Shown piece after piece: positions 17,210 through 25,515 of a stretch of 32,690 nt of DNA. The DNA is from Mycobacterium scrofulaceum. GTDB taxonomy: Bacteria > Actinomycetota > Actinomycetes > Mycobacteriales > Mycobacteriaceae. Position 1 is the first letter of the stretch, and each line of letters starts with the position of its first letter. The translations under genes were made by a program, and so were the position numbers. The stretch is taken from the NCBI RefSeq assembly GCF_002086735.1, contig NZ_MVIJ01000054.1, positions 1 through 32,690 on the forward strand, given 5' to 3'. The notes under the pieces were generated by a model that was not told the DNA's origin, did no database searches, and saw only the letters and a list, made by a program, of their open reading frames with translations.

Positions 17210-20200
17210 GTGAGCACACGACGCGGCCTGCCCGGCTTGGGCTTGCTGACGGCGCCGCTGCGCGTCGCCGTCGTGGGCACCGAGATCGCCGCCGGCACCG
17301 CCCTGTTGGGCGGCCACGTCGCGGTGACCATGGGCAGGTCGCTGGCGCGGGCGACGCCGGATGTTCCGGCGCTGACCCGCGCCGCGGCGGGTGCGGTGCT
17401 CGAGGCGGTGGGCGGCCCACCGGCCCGGCGCGCCAGCAGTAACGGCGCGCGGCGCTGGATCGAGGTGCGCGGCCTGGACGGCGAACACGGCTCGGCGATC
17501 GCCTCCGACGCGCTCGCCGGCGTCCGCGCGATGCCCGGCGTCCGGCAGGCCCACCTCAACCGCACCCTGGCGCGGGTGGTGGTGACCGTGGACGACGACG
17601 GGCCCTCGGCCGCCGAGCTGTGCCGCGTCGTCGCCGGCGCCGAACGCCGGGACCGAGGCGGCGCGCACCGGCACCTGCCGGCCAGCCTGCCGGGCGACGA
17701 CGCGTTGCTGATGGGCCGGATGGTCGCGGCCACGGCGGCCTCTGTGGGCTTTGGACTTTCGCTGACCGGCAGCCTGCTGCGGCTGCCCCGGCTGCCCGAC
17801 CTGGTGGCGGTGCCGCCGACGGTGGCCGACCACCTGCCGCGGGTGCGCCGGGAACTCGAGCGCCGCCTCGGCCCCGAGGGCACCGACGTGTTGTTCGGCA
17901 TCGTCAACGCGGCCACCGCCGCCTTGACGTTGTCGCCGACGGCGGCGGCCGCCGAGGCCGCCACCCGCACCATGCTGGCGGCCGAGGCGTGGAACGGCAG
18001 GCTGGCGTGGAACCGGCACGAACCCGGCTGGGCCGGCGGCCCCGCGCCCGACGATGCGACCGCGGCACCCGTCGGCAACCCGGCCCCGCCGGACGGGCCC
18101 GCGGAGCGCTACGCCAACCGCGCCGGCGCGGCCGGCATCGGCGCCGCCGCGGCGGTCGGCCTGCTCACCCGCAACCCCGACGCGGCGGGCGCCGCCGCGC
18201 TGGCCGCCGTCCCCAAACCGCTGCGCACGGTACGGGAAGCGTTCGGCTGCACGATGAATCGGGGCCTCGCCGCCCGCCACGACGCGCTGGTGCTGCGCCC
18301 CCGCGTGCTGCGGACACTCGACCGGGTCGACGCGATCATGATCGACCCGCGGGCGCTGTACACCGACGAATTGACGGTCAGCCGCGTGCTGGGCGTGGAG
18401 AACTCGGCGCGCGCCCACGCCTGGGAGGCGGTGCGCGCCGCCCTGGACGGCGACGGCCTGAAACCGGGCTGGCACCCGCTGGCCGACATCCCCGGCGCCG
18501 GCAGCGTCGGCGAGGCGCTGATCAGCCCGGTCCGCGATCCGTTGGCGGCGGCGGTGCTCACCGAGGCGCGGCGGTCACAGCCGCGCGTCTATTCCCTCGA
18601 TGACGACGGATTGCGTTCCCTGGCACAGGGTTTCGATCAGCTGTACCCCGCCGACGGGTCGGTCGACCACGCGGTGGCGGCGGCCGTCGCCGAACTGAAG
18701 GCCGCCGGAAAAACGGTGGCGCTGTTGACCACCTCGGGCATGCGGGCGGCGCACCGGTCCGACGTGACGATCGGGGTGCTGCGGCCCGGGCACTCCCCGC
18801 CGTGGGCCGCCGACGTGATCGCCAACGACCTGACCGGCGCCTGGCGGGTCTTGCACGCGCTGCCCGCCGCGCGCGCCGCCACCGACAGCGCCGTCCGGTT
18901 GTCCGCCTCGGCCTCGGCGATCGGCGCGCTGATGCTGATTCCCGGTGTGCCCGGGCGCAGTTCGGCGTCGGTCAACGTCGGCATGGCGGCCAGCCTGTGG
19001 TTCGGCTACCGGGCGGCGCTGAAGACGCTGCGCGATCCCCTGCCGGAGCCCGAAACCGCGCACGACTGGCATGCGCTGCCGGTCACCGAGGTGCAGCGGC
19101 TGCTGCCCCGCCCCACCGGCGAGGAGCGCGAGGAGGCGGCCGCGTGGTGGCAGCAGCCCCCGCCGCTGCGCGCGCTGCACGACACGAGCGTGAAGTCGTG
19201 GGGGGCGGTCCGCGATTTCTTCGACGAGATGCGCGGCGACCTGGCCGACCCCATCACCCCGTTGCTGGCGACCGGCGCGGCGGCCAGCGCGCTGCTCGGC
19301 TCGCCGCTGGACGCGGTGCTGGTGGGCAGCGTGCTGCTGGTCAACGCCGCCCTGTCGGCCGAGCAGCAGCTGCACGCGGAGCGCACCCTGAACCGCCTCC
19401 TCGCCGTCCAGGATCCGCCGGCGCGACGGCGGGTGGGCGCGCTGGACGCGCAGCGCCGCGAGAAGGTGCCGACCAAGCGGCTGCGGCTGGGCGACATCAT
19501 CGAGGTGCACGCCGACGAGGTGGTGCCCGCGGACGCCCGGCTGCTGCACGCGTCGAACGTGGAGGTCGACGAGTCGACGCTGACCGGCGAATCGCTGCCG
19601 GTGGCCAAGCAGACCGATCCCACGCCGGGCGCCCCGCTGGCCGAGCGGTCCTGCATGCTCTACGCCGGCACCACGGTGGTCGCGGGCACCGCGGTGGCCG
19701 TCGTCACCGCCGTGGGGTCGCGGTCCGAGATGCGCCGGGCGCTGGCGATGGCCCCGCGCAAACTGCAGGAGATCGGGCTGCAGCGGCAGCTGCGGCACAT
19801 CACCCGCCGGGCGTTGCCGTTCAGCGTGGCCAGCGGGGCCCTGGTGGGGCTGCTCAGCGTGGCCCGGGGCACCGGATTGCGCGAGGCGGTGTCCAGCGCG
19901 GTCACGCTGATCGTCGCCGCCATCCCGGAGGGCCTGCCGCTGGTGGCTACGCTCGCCCAGCTGTCGGCCGCGCGTCGGCTCACCGGCGAATCCGTGCTGA
20001 TCCGCAACCCGCACTCGGTGGAGGCGCTGGCCCGGCTCGACGTGGTGTGCTTCGACAAGACCGGCACGCTCAGCGAGAACCGGCTGAAGGTCAAATCGGT
20101 GCGCCCGATGGCGGGCTTCGCCCCGGGACAGGTGCTGGACGCGGCCGTGAGCACCAGCTACGCCCGGCACAGCCACCGCGTCGAGCACGCCACCGACGAC

Positions 20201-21685
20201 GCGATACACCAGGCCGCCGGCGACCCCGCGCTGCGCGGCGGCGCGCCGCCGCGGGAGCGCGAGACCCGCGACGCGTTCCTGCCGTTCCAGTCCGGCCGCC
20301 CGTTCGCGGCCGCGCTCGTCGGCACCCGGCTGACCATCAAGGGCTCCCCCGAGGTGCTCGCGTCGGCGTTGCTGAACGACGGCGATTCGCTGACCCGGCA
20401 GGTGAACGAGATGGCGGCCAACGGATTGCGGGTGCTGGCGGTGGCCGAACGGCGACTCAGCGCGAAGCAGGCTGCGGCCGCGGCGGCGGACCCCGACCGG
20501 TTGGAGGCCCTGTGCGGCGCCGGGCTCACCCCGATCGGGTTGCTCGGGCTCGCCGACACCCCGCGGCCGGCGGCCGGCGCGGTGCTCGGGGAACTCGGGG
20601 AGCGCGGCATCGGCGTCCGGCTGATCACCGGCGACCACCCGGCGACCGCGGCGGTGATCGCCCGCGAGCTGGGCATCGACGTGACCGCCGACCAGGTGAT
20701 CACCGGCAGCGACTGGGAAGCGCTGTCCGCCGACGGCCGGGCCGCCGCGGCGGCGTCGCGGGTGGTCTTCGCGCGGATGACGCCGGAACACAAGATCGAC
20801 GTGGTGCAGACCCTCGAGCGGAGCGGGCTGGTGACGGCCATGGTCGGCGACGGCGTCAACGACGCCGCCGCGATCCGGGCGGCCAGCGTGGGCATCGGCG
20901 TGGCGGCGCGGGGCAGCGACGCGGCCCGCACGGCGGCCGACGTGGTGTTGCTGGACGAACGGATCGAGGCGCTGCTCGACGCCCTCGACGAGGGCGAGCA
21001 GCTGTGGCGGCGCGTGCAGTCGGCCGTGTCGATGCTGCTGGGCGGCAACCTCGGCGAGGTGTGCTTCGCGCTGATCACCACCATCCTCACCGGGCGTTCG
21101 GTGCTCAACGCCCGCCAGATGCTGCTGGTCAACATGCTGACCGACGCGCTGCCGGCCGCCGCGTTGGCCGTCAGTCCCCAAACCGGCACCGCCGGCGTCG
21201 ACCGCGACGAGGCGGCGATGTGGCGGGCGATCGGCATCCGCGGTGCGGCGACCACCATCGGCGCCACGGCGGGCTGGGCGATGGCCAGCGTGACCGGCCC
21301 ACCACGCCGCGCCGCCACCGTCGCGCTGGTCGCGCTGGTCGGTGCGCAACTCACCCAGACCCTGGTCGACTCGCGCGCCCCGCTGGTGGTGGTGACGTCG
21401 GTCGGCTCGCTGGGCGCCCTCGCGGTCGTGATCAGCACCCCGGGGCTCAGCCAGCTGTTCGGGTGCACCCCGCTGGACCCGTTGGGCTGGGGCCAGGGCC
21501 TGCTGGCGGCGACCGCGGCCAGCTCGCTGTCGGCGGTCGCGCCGGGCCTGCTGGCGCGCGCGTCGCAGGCCGTGCAGCGGCGCTGGCTCGGCGGCGAGCC
21601 GGCGGGCGACGAGGAAAGGGCACAAGGTCACACCGGTTCGGTGCGGCCGACCCTGTCGGGCCCGGCCGGCGCCGACCACGATTGA
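17210..21685 (+). CDS. Giant two-module P-type ATPase (CtpH/CtpI type)
   Basis: A 1491-residue cation pump like mycobacterial CtpH/CtpI (about 1540-1630 residues). Residues 80-145 (WIEVRGLDGEHGSAIASDAL and on) look like a heavy-metal-associated fold without its CxxC. Residues about 360-620 repeat the layout of a P-type ATPase P-domain and membrane pair in degenerate form: LRTLDRVDAIMIDPRALYTD around Asp379 aligns with EALARLDVVCFDKTGTLSEN further on. The second module is intact: LTGES, PEGLP, DKTGT (Asp949), KGSPE, TGDH, GDGVND. A P2-like, Ca2+/Mg2+-type catalytic unit is therefore likely; the substrate is unknown. GTG 17210 has GGGAG upstream. Transcription is divergent from phoY1 and the DUF5994 gene follows by nine bases. 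I do not choose between ctpH and ctpI names. Confidence 0.93.
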   Translation: MSTRRGLPGLGLLTAPLRVAVVGTEIAAGTALLGGHVAVTMGRSLARATPDVPALTRAAAGAVLEAVGGPPARRASSNGARRWIEVRGLDGEHGSAIASDALAGVRAMPGVRQAHLNRTLARVVVTVDDDGPSAAELCRVVAGAERRDRGGAHRHLPASLPGDDALLMGRMVAATAASVGFGLSLTGSLLRLPRLPDLVAVPPTVADHLPRVRRELERRLGPEGTDVLFGIVNAATAALTLSPTAAAAEAATRTMLAAEAWNGRLAWNRHEPGWAGGPAPDDATAAPVGNPAPPDGPAERYANRAGAAGIGAAAAVGLLTRNPDAAGAAALAAVPKPLRTVREAFGCTMNRGLAARHDALVLRPRVLRTLDRVDAIMIDPRALYTDELTVSRVLGVENSARAHAWEAVRAALDGDGLKPGWHPLADIPGAGSVGEALISPVRDPLAAAVLTEARRSQPRVYSLDDDGLRSLAQGFDQLYPADGSVDHAVAAAVAELKAAGKTVALLTTSGMRAAHRSDVTIGVLRPGHSPPWAADVIANDLTGAWRVLHALPAARAATDSAVRLSASASAIGALMLIPGVPGRSSASVNVGMAASLWFGYRAALKTLRDPLPEPETAHDWHALPVTEVQRLLPRPTGEEREEAAAWWQQPPPLRALHDTSVKSWGAVRDFFDEMRGDLADPITPLLATGAAASALLGSPLDAVLVGSVLLVNAALSAEQQLHAERTLNRLLAVQDPPARRRVGALDAQRREKVPTKRLRLGDIIEVHADEVVPADARLLHASNVEVDESTLTGESLPVAKQTDPTPGAPLAERSCMLYAGTTVVAGTAVAVVTAVGSRSEMRRALAMAPRKLQEIGLQRQLRHITRRALPFSVASGALVGLLSVARGTGLREAVSSAVTLIVAAIPEGLPLVATLAQLSAARRLTGESVLIRNPHSVEALARLDVVCFDKTGTLSENRLKVKSVRPMAGFAPGQVLDAAVSTSYARHSHRVEHATDDAIHQAAGDPALRGGAPPRERETRDAFLPFQSGRPFAAALVGTRLTIKGSPEVLASALLNDGDSLTRQVNEMAANGLRVLAVAERRLSAKQAAAAAADPDRLEALCGAGLTPIGLLGLADTPRPAAGAVLGELGERGIGVRLITGDHPATAAVIARELGIDVTADQVITGSDWEALSADGRAAAAASRVVFARMTPEHKIDVVQTLERSGLVTAMVGDGVNDAAAIRAASVGIGVAARGSDAARTAADVVLLDERIEALLDALDEGEQLWRRVQSAVSMLLGGNLGEVCFALITTILTGRSVLNARQMLLVNMLTDALPAAALAVSPQTGTAGVDRDEAAMWRAIGIRGAATTIGATAGWAMASVTGPPRRAATVALVALVGAQLTQTLVDSRAPLVVVTSVGSLGALAVVISTPGLSQLFGCTPLDPLGWGQGLLAATAASSLSAVAPGLLARASQAVQRRWLGGEPAGDEERAQGHTGSVRPTLSGPAGADHD

Positions 21686-21694
21686 GGCGTGCAT

Positions 21695-22308
21695 ATGGAA
21701 AATCGCTTACAGCTCAAGCCCTACCGGTCGGTCTCGGAGCACATCGACGGTGCCTGGTGGCCGCGAACCACGAACCTGGTCGACGAACTGCCCGGCCTGC
21801 TGGCGTCGGTGTCCGAACGGCTCGGTCCCGTCGTGATGGTGGGCTACCGCCGCAACGGCTGGCAGGACACCCGCCGCTGGCGCAGATCGGCGGCCACACG
21901 GTCGAACTGCTGGCGTTCACCAGCGACGAGCCGGCCAGCGTCATCCTGATCGGCGCGGACGGCCACCACCTCACGCTGCACGTCATCCGCCCCGACGCCG
22001 GCGAAGAGGCCGCCCGTCGAGCGCTGGAGCGGGCCGGGGCGCCCGCCGAGGACGTGCCGCCGTCGCACGCCCGTTCGACGGTGGCGCGGTCCGTGGCCGA
22101 CGTCGCCGACAAGCTGGCGCGGCACGAGGGGCTCGAGGACGAGCGGCGGACCGCCCAGATCAAGCGCTGGTCCGAGGAGGCCGCCGAGCAGTTCGTCGAC
22201 GCGCCCGTGCAGACCTTCGTGCGGATCCTCGTCGAGCACATCGTCCGCAACCGGATGATGGAGTCCCGCAGACAAGCCGCGTCGCCGCTGCCGGCCAGCC
22301 AGCACTGA
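21695..22308 (+). pseudogene. DUF5994 protein with a one-base frameshift
   Basis: Frame 1 from ATG 21695 (GAGG seven bases upstream) codes for the DUF5994 N-terminus: LQLKPYRSVSEHIDGAWWPR and ELPGLLASVSERLGPVVMVGYRRNGWQD. After 21870 the family sequence continues in another frame (PPLAQIGGHTVELLAFTSDEPASVI and on) to the stop at 22308. Adding one base between 21870 and 21871 joins the two parts into 204 residues. The second half ends in a helical segment (VADVADKLARHEGLEDERR, FVRILVEHIVRNRMM) like the three-helix dimerisation domains of mycobacterial proteins. It is either a real inactivating mutation or a sequencing error. The gene sits between two P-type ATPase genes, nine bases after the first and 17 bases before the second, in one apparent operon. 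Function of DUF5994 is unknown. Confidence 0.8.
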
Positions 22309-22325
22309 CCGGTTGAGCGCGCCCG

Positions 22326-25025
22326 GTGGACGCCGCCCTGCTCGACCCCGACCCCGCGCTCCTGGACGCCGCGGCCGTCGTCGAACGACTGCGCACCGAC
22401 CCGCAGGCGGGGTTGACCGCGGCGGAAGCCGGGCGCCGGCTCGTCGCGGTGGGCACCAACGACATCGCAACGGTTCCGCCGGCGCCGGCCTGGCGGAAGC
22501 TGCTGGCGCAGTTCCGCAGCCCGCTGATCTACCTGCTGCTGGCCGCGCTGATCGCCTCGCTGGCGGTGTGGGTCGTCGAGGGCGCCGACGGCTGGCCCGT
22601 CGACGCGGTGGTGATCGCGGTCATCCTGGTGCTCAACGCGCTCCTGGGTTACGCCCAGGAGTCGCGCGCCGAGCGCGCGGTCGGCGCGCTGGCGCGGATG
22701 GCCGCGACCTCGGCGACGGTGGTCCGCGACGGGGCGCCCCGCACCGTCCCGGCGAGCGAGGTGGTGCCCGGCGACGTGCTGCTGCTCGGCGAGGGCGACG
22801 CGGTGGCGGCCGATGCCAGGCTGCTCTCGGCGGCGGGCCTGGAGGTGTCCGAGGCCGCGCTGACCGGCCTCAGCGAACCCGTGCTCAAAGACGCCCGGAC
22901 GCTGACGGAGTCGGCGGCGCTCGGCGACCGGGCCGACATGGTGTTCAAGGGCACCGCGGTCACCACGGGCGCCGGGCGGGCGGTGGTGACCGCCACCGGC
23001 ATGGCGACCCAGACCGGGCAGATCGCCGGCCTGGTGCGCACCGTCGACCACGAGCCGACACCCCTGCAGCGGGAGGTGTCCCGGGCCAGCCGGCTGCTGG
23101 GGATCGCCGTGCTGGTGATCGCGGTCGTGGTCATCGCGACCATCGTCGGGGTCTTCGGCATCCACAGCGCCCACGACGCGGTGACGGCGGTGCTGCTGGG
23201 CGTCTCCCTGGCCGTCGCGGCCGTGCCCGAGGGCCTGCCGGCGATCATGTCGGTCGTGCTCGCCCTGGGCATGCGGCGGATGGCCGGCCAGAACGCCGTC
23301 GTCAAGGAGCTGTCCTCCGCCGAGACCCTGGGCTCGGCGTCGGTGGTGTGCTCGGGCAAGACGGGCACCCTGACGACCGGGGAGATGACGATCGTGCGCG
23401 TCGTCACCCCCCTCGGCGGGGTCACGGTCACCGGCGCCGGGCACCGGCCCGAGGGTCGCCTCGAGCGCGGCGGGGTCGCGCTGGACGAGGGCGGGGACCT
23501 GTGGCGCCAGGCCGCGCTGGTGCTCGCCGCCGGCGCCGCGTCCGCGGGTGACGCCGCCCTCGAGCTGCGGGACGGCCGGTGGACGGTGCGGGGTGACCCC
23601 GTCGGCGCGGCCTTCCTGGTGGCCCGCGCCAAGCTGGGCGACGGGCTGCCGCCGGACCCGGCCGGCGCGACGACGGGCGACCCCGACGAGGTGCTCGGCC
23701 GCTGCGCCGGCATGCGGGCCGGTGACGGGCTGGCCCCGCTCGACGCGTCGGCACGGGCCGCGATCCGCGCCGACGCGGAGCGGCTCGCGCTGGACGCCCT
23801 GCACGCCGTGGCGGTCGCCTACCGGCCCGACGGGGACCTGGTGTACCTGGGCATGGTGGGGATCACCGATCCGCCCCGGCCGGAGGCGGCGGCGGCGATC
23901 GCCGAGGCGCGCCGCGCCGGGGTCCGGGTCGTGATGATCACCGGCGACCACCCCCGGGTGGCGGCGCGCGTCGCCCGCCAGCTGGGCATCGAGGACGCCG
24001 AGTCGGCCGTGTCCGGCGCCGATCTCGCCGCCCTGGACGACGAGCAGCTCCGGGAAACGGTTCGCCGGCATTCGCAGTACACCCAGATCGACCCGGCGGG
24101 CAAACAGCGCATCATCGACGCGCTGCACGCCGACCACGAGATCGTCGCCGTGACCGGGGAGGGCATCAACGACGCGCCCGCGCTCAAGTCCGCCGACATC
24201 GGCATCGCCATGGGCCGCAGCGGCACCGAAGTCGCCAGGGAAGCGGCGAACATGATCCTCGCCGACGACAACTTCGCGACCATCGTCCAGGCCATCCGCG
24301 AGGGCCGCGGCATCTTCGCGAACATCAAGAAGTCACTGCGCTACCTGCTGTCCTCCAACATGGGCGAGATCTTCACCGTCTTCTTCGGCGTCGTGCTGGC
24401 CGGGGCGGTCGGGCTGTCGCAGGGCGACACGGTCGCGCTGCCGCTGCTGGCCACGCAGATCCTGTGGATCAACCTGCTGACCGACGGCGCGCCGGCGCTG
24501 GCGCTGGGCGTGGATCCGCAGACGGAAGAGGTCATGAGCCGGCCACCGCGCGCGGCGTCGGACCGCGTCATCGACGCGCGGATGTGGAACAACATCGTGG
24601 TGATCGGCGCCACCGTCGCGGCGGCCACGCTCGTCACGATCCACCTGTACGCGCCCGACGGTCCGTTGCCGTCGTCCGTGGACACCGCCCGCACCGCGGG
24701 CTTCACCGTGCTGGTGATCGCGCAGCTGATCAACACGATCAACGCCCGCTCGGAGACGCGGTCGGCTTTCCACCGGTTCTTCGCCAATCCGTGGTTGTGG
24801 GCGGCGATCGGGCTATCGGCGCTGCTGCAGGTGGCCGTCGTTCAGCTGCCCGTCCTCAACGCGGCCTTCACCACCACGCCGCTTTCGGTGAGCCAGTGGC
24901 TGGTGTGCATCGCCGTCGCCAGCACGGTCCTGTGGGTCAGCGAGATCCGCAAACTCATCCTGCGCCGCTGGGCCACCGACCAACGCGGCCACCAGTCGCG
25001 GCCTCAGGAATCGAAATCCGTATAG
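22326..25025 (+). CDS. P2-like P-type ATPase lacking catalytic residues (pseudoenzyme)
   Basis: An 899-residue protein with the whole P2 (calcium-pump or CtpF-like) layout: cation N-terminal domain, actuator domain, membrane helices with PEGLP, P-domain, and six C-terminal helices with LATQILWINLLTDGAPALALG. Four key sites are changed. The actuator TGES reads TGLS (Leu182). The phosphorylated Asp of DKTGT is Gly344 in CSGKTGTLT. GDGVND reads GEGIND (Glu612). The nucleotide-domain part with PFxSERxxM and KGAxE is missing, leaving about 195 residues between the DKTGT site and TGDH where CtpF has about 235. The frame has no stop or shift. It cannot form the usual aspartyl phosphate. GTG 22326 is the start; a weak GGTTGAG precedes it. 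The operon neighbours are a large active ATPase and the frameshifted DUF5994 gene; its end overlaps the CBS gene by 22 bases. Confidence 0.93.
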   Translation: MDAALLDPDPALLDAAAVVERLRTDPQAGLTAAEAGRRLVAVGTNDIATVPPAPAWRKLLAQFRSPLIYLLLAALIASLAVWVVEGADGWPVDAVVIAVILVLNALLGYAQESRAERAVGALARMAATSATVVRDGAPRTVPASEVVPGDVLLLGEGDAVAADARLLSAAGLEVSEAALTGLSEPVLKDARTLTESAALGDRADMVFKGTAVTTGAGRAVVTATGMATQTGQIAGLVRTVDHEPTPLQREVSRASRLLGIAVLVIAVVVIATIVGVFGIHSAHDAVTAVLLGVSLAVAAVPEGLPAIMSVVLALGMRRMAGQNAVVKELSSAETLGSASVVCSGKTGTLTTGEMTIVRVVTPLGGVTVTGAGHRPEGRLERGGVALDEGGDLWRQAALVLAAGAASAGDAALELRDGRWTVRGDPVGAAFLVARAKLGDGLPPDPAGATTGDPDEVLGRCAGMRAGDGLAPLDASARAAIRADAERLALDALHAVAVAYRPDGDLVYLGMVGITDPPRPEAAAAIAEARRAGVRVVMITGDHPRVAARVARQLGIEDAESAVSGADLAALDDEQLRETVRRHSQYTQIDPAGKQRIIDALHADHEIVAVTGEGINDAPALKSADIGIAMGRSGTEVAREAANMILADDNFATIVQAIREGRGIFANIKKSLRYLLSSNMGEIFTVFFGVVLAGAVGLSQGDTVALPLLATQILWINLLTDGAPALALGVDPQTEEVMSRPPRAASDRVIDARMWNNIVVIGATVAAATLVTIHLYAPDGPLPSSVDTARTAGFTVLVIAQLINTINARSETRSAFHRFFANPWLWAAIGLSALLQVAVVQLPVLNAAFTTTPLSVSQWLVCIAVASTVLWVSEIRKLILRRWATDQRGHQSRPQESKSV

Positions 25026-25408
25026 ACGCCCAGCAGGTCGCGGGCCGAGACGATGCCGGCCAGCGCGCCGTCGCGCTCCACCAGCACGTGGCGGATGTAG
25101 CGGTCCATCATCCGGGCGGCGACCTGGTCGACCGAGGCGTCGGCGGCACACCACACCAGCTTGGTGCTGGCCAGTTCGACGACCGGGGTGGTGGCGAGGT
25201 TCCGCCCCGCCGCGACCGCCCGCACGATGTCGCGCTCGCTGACCAGTGCGGCCGGGCGCGGGTCGTCACCGATCGCGATGGCCCCCACGTCGCAGGTCAC
25301 CATCGCCCGGGCGGCGTCGGCGATCGTGGCGTCGGCGGGGACGCGGGCCACCGGGTCGCCGGTGATGGTCGAGATCGGGAGCGAACCGGCGGAAGATGTC
25401 TCAGTCAC
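25004..25408 (-). CDS. CBS-pair protein
   Basis: A 134-residue protein made of two CBS motifs. The first spans about residues 18-72 (VARVPADATIADAARAMVTCDVGAIAIGDD, then LVSERDIVRAVAAGRN) and the second about 74-130 (VVELASTKLVWCAADASVDQVAARMMDRYIRHVLVERDG, then GIVSARDLLGVY). CBS pairs bind adenosyl nucleotides and act as energy sensors or dimer modules; the stand-alone form is like M. tuberculosis Hrp1 (Rv2626c), a DosR-regulon protein, though not evidently its ortholog. GTG 25408 is the start. It is divergent from the hemerythrin ATPase, with the possible DosR box between them, and overlaps the end of the dead ATPase by 22 bases. Partner unknown. Confidence 0.93.
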   Translation of the reverse strand: MTETSSAGSLPISTITGDPVARVPADATIADAARAMVTCDVGAIAIGDDPRPAALVSERDIVRAVAAGRNLATTPVVELASTKLVWCAADASVDQVAARMMDRYIRHVLVERDGALAGIVSARDLLGVYTDFDS

Positions 25409-25441
25409 GTCCCCATGCTCGCCAGCGGGCGGCGGCGCCTG

Positions 25442-25461
25442 CTAGTGACCTGAGTCCTCAA
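25442..25461. promoter_or_regulatory. Possible DosR box between the CBS gene and the hemerythrin ATPase
   Basis: CTAGTGACCTGAGTCCTCAA matches the DosR consensus TTSGGGACTWWAGTCCCSAA at 14 of 20 positions by eye. It is 54 bases upstream of the ATPase ATG at 25516 and 33 bases upstream of the CBS start at 25408, the usual setting for a shared divergent box. Confidence 0.4.
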
Positions 25462-25515
25462 TCCGCGTCCATCCGGCCCTAGCCGGCGCGAAAACGCCGG
25501 GCCAAGCTGAGGGCC

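Noticed and set aside
18575..21694. 1039-residue minus-strand frame opposite the giant ATPase
   Set aside because: Antisense of a protein with intact motifs; codon position bias favours the plus strand.
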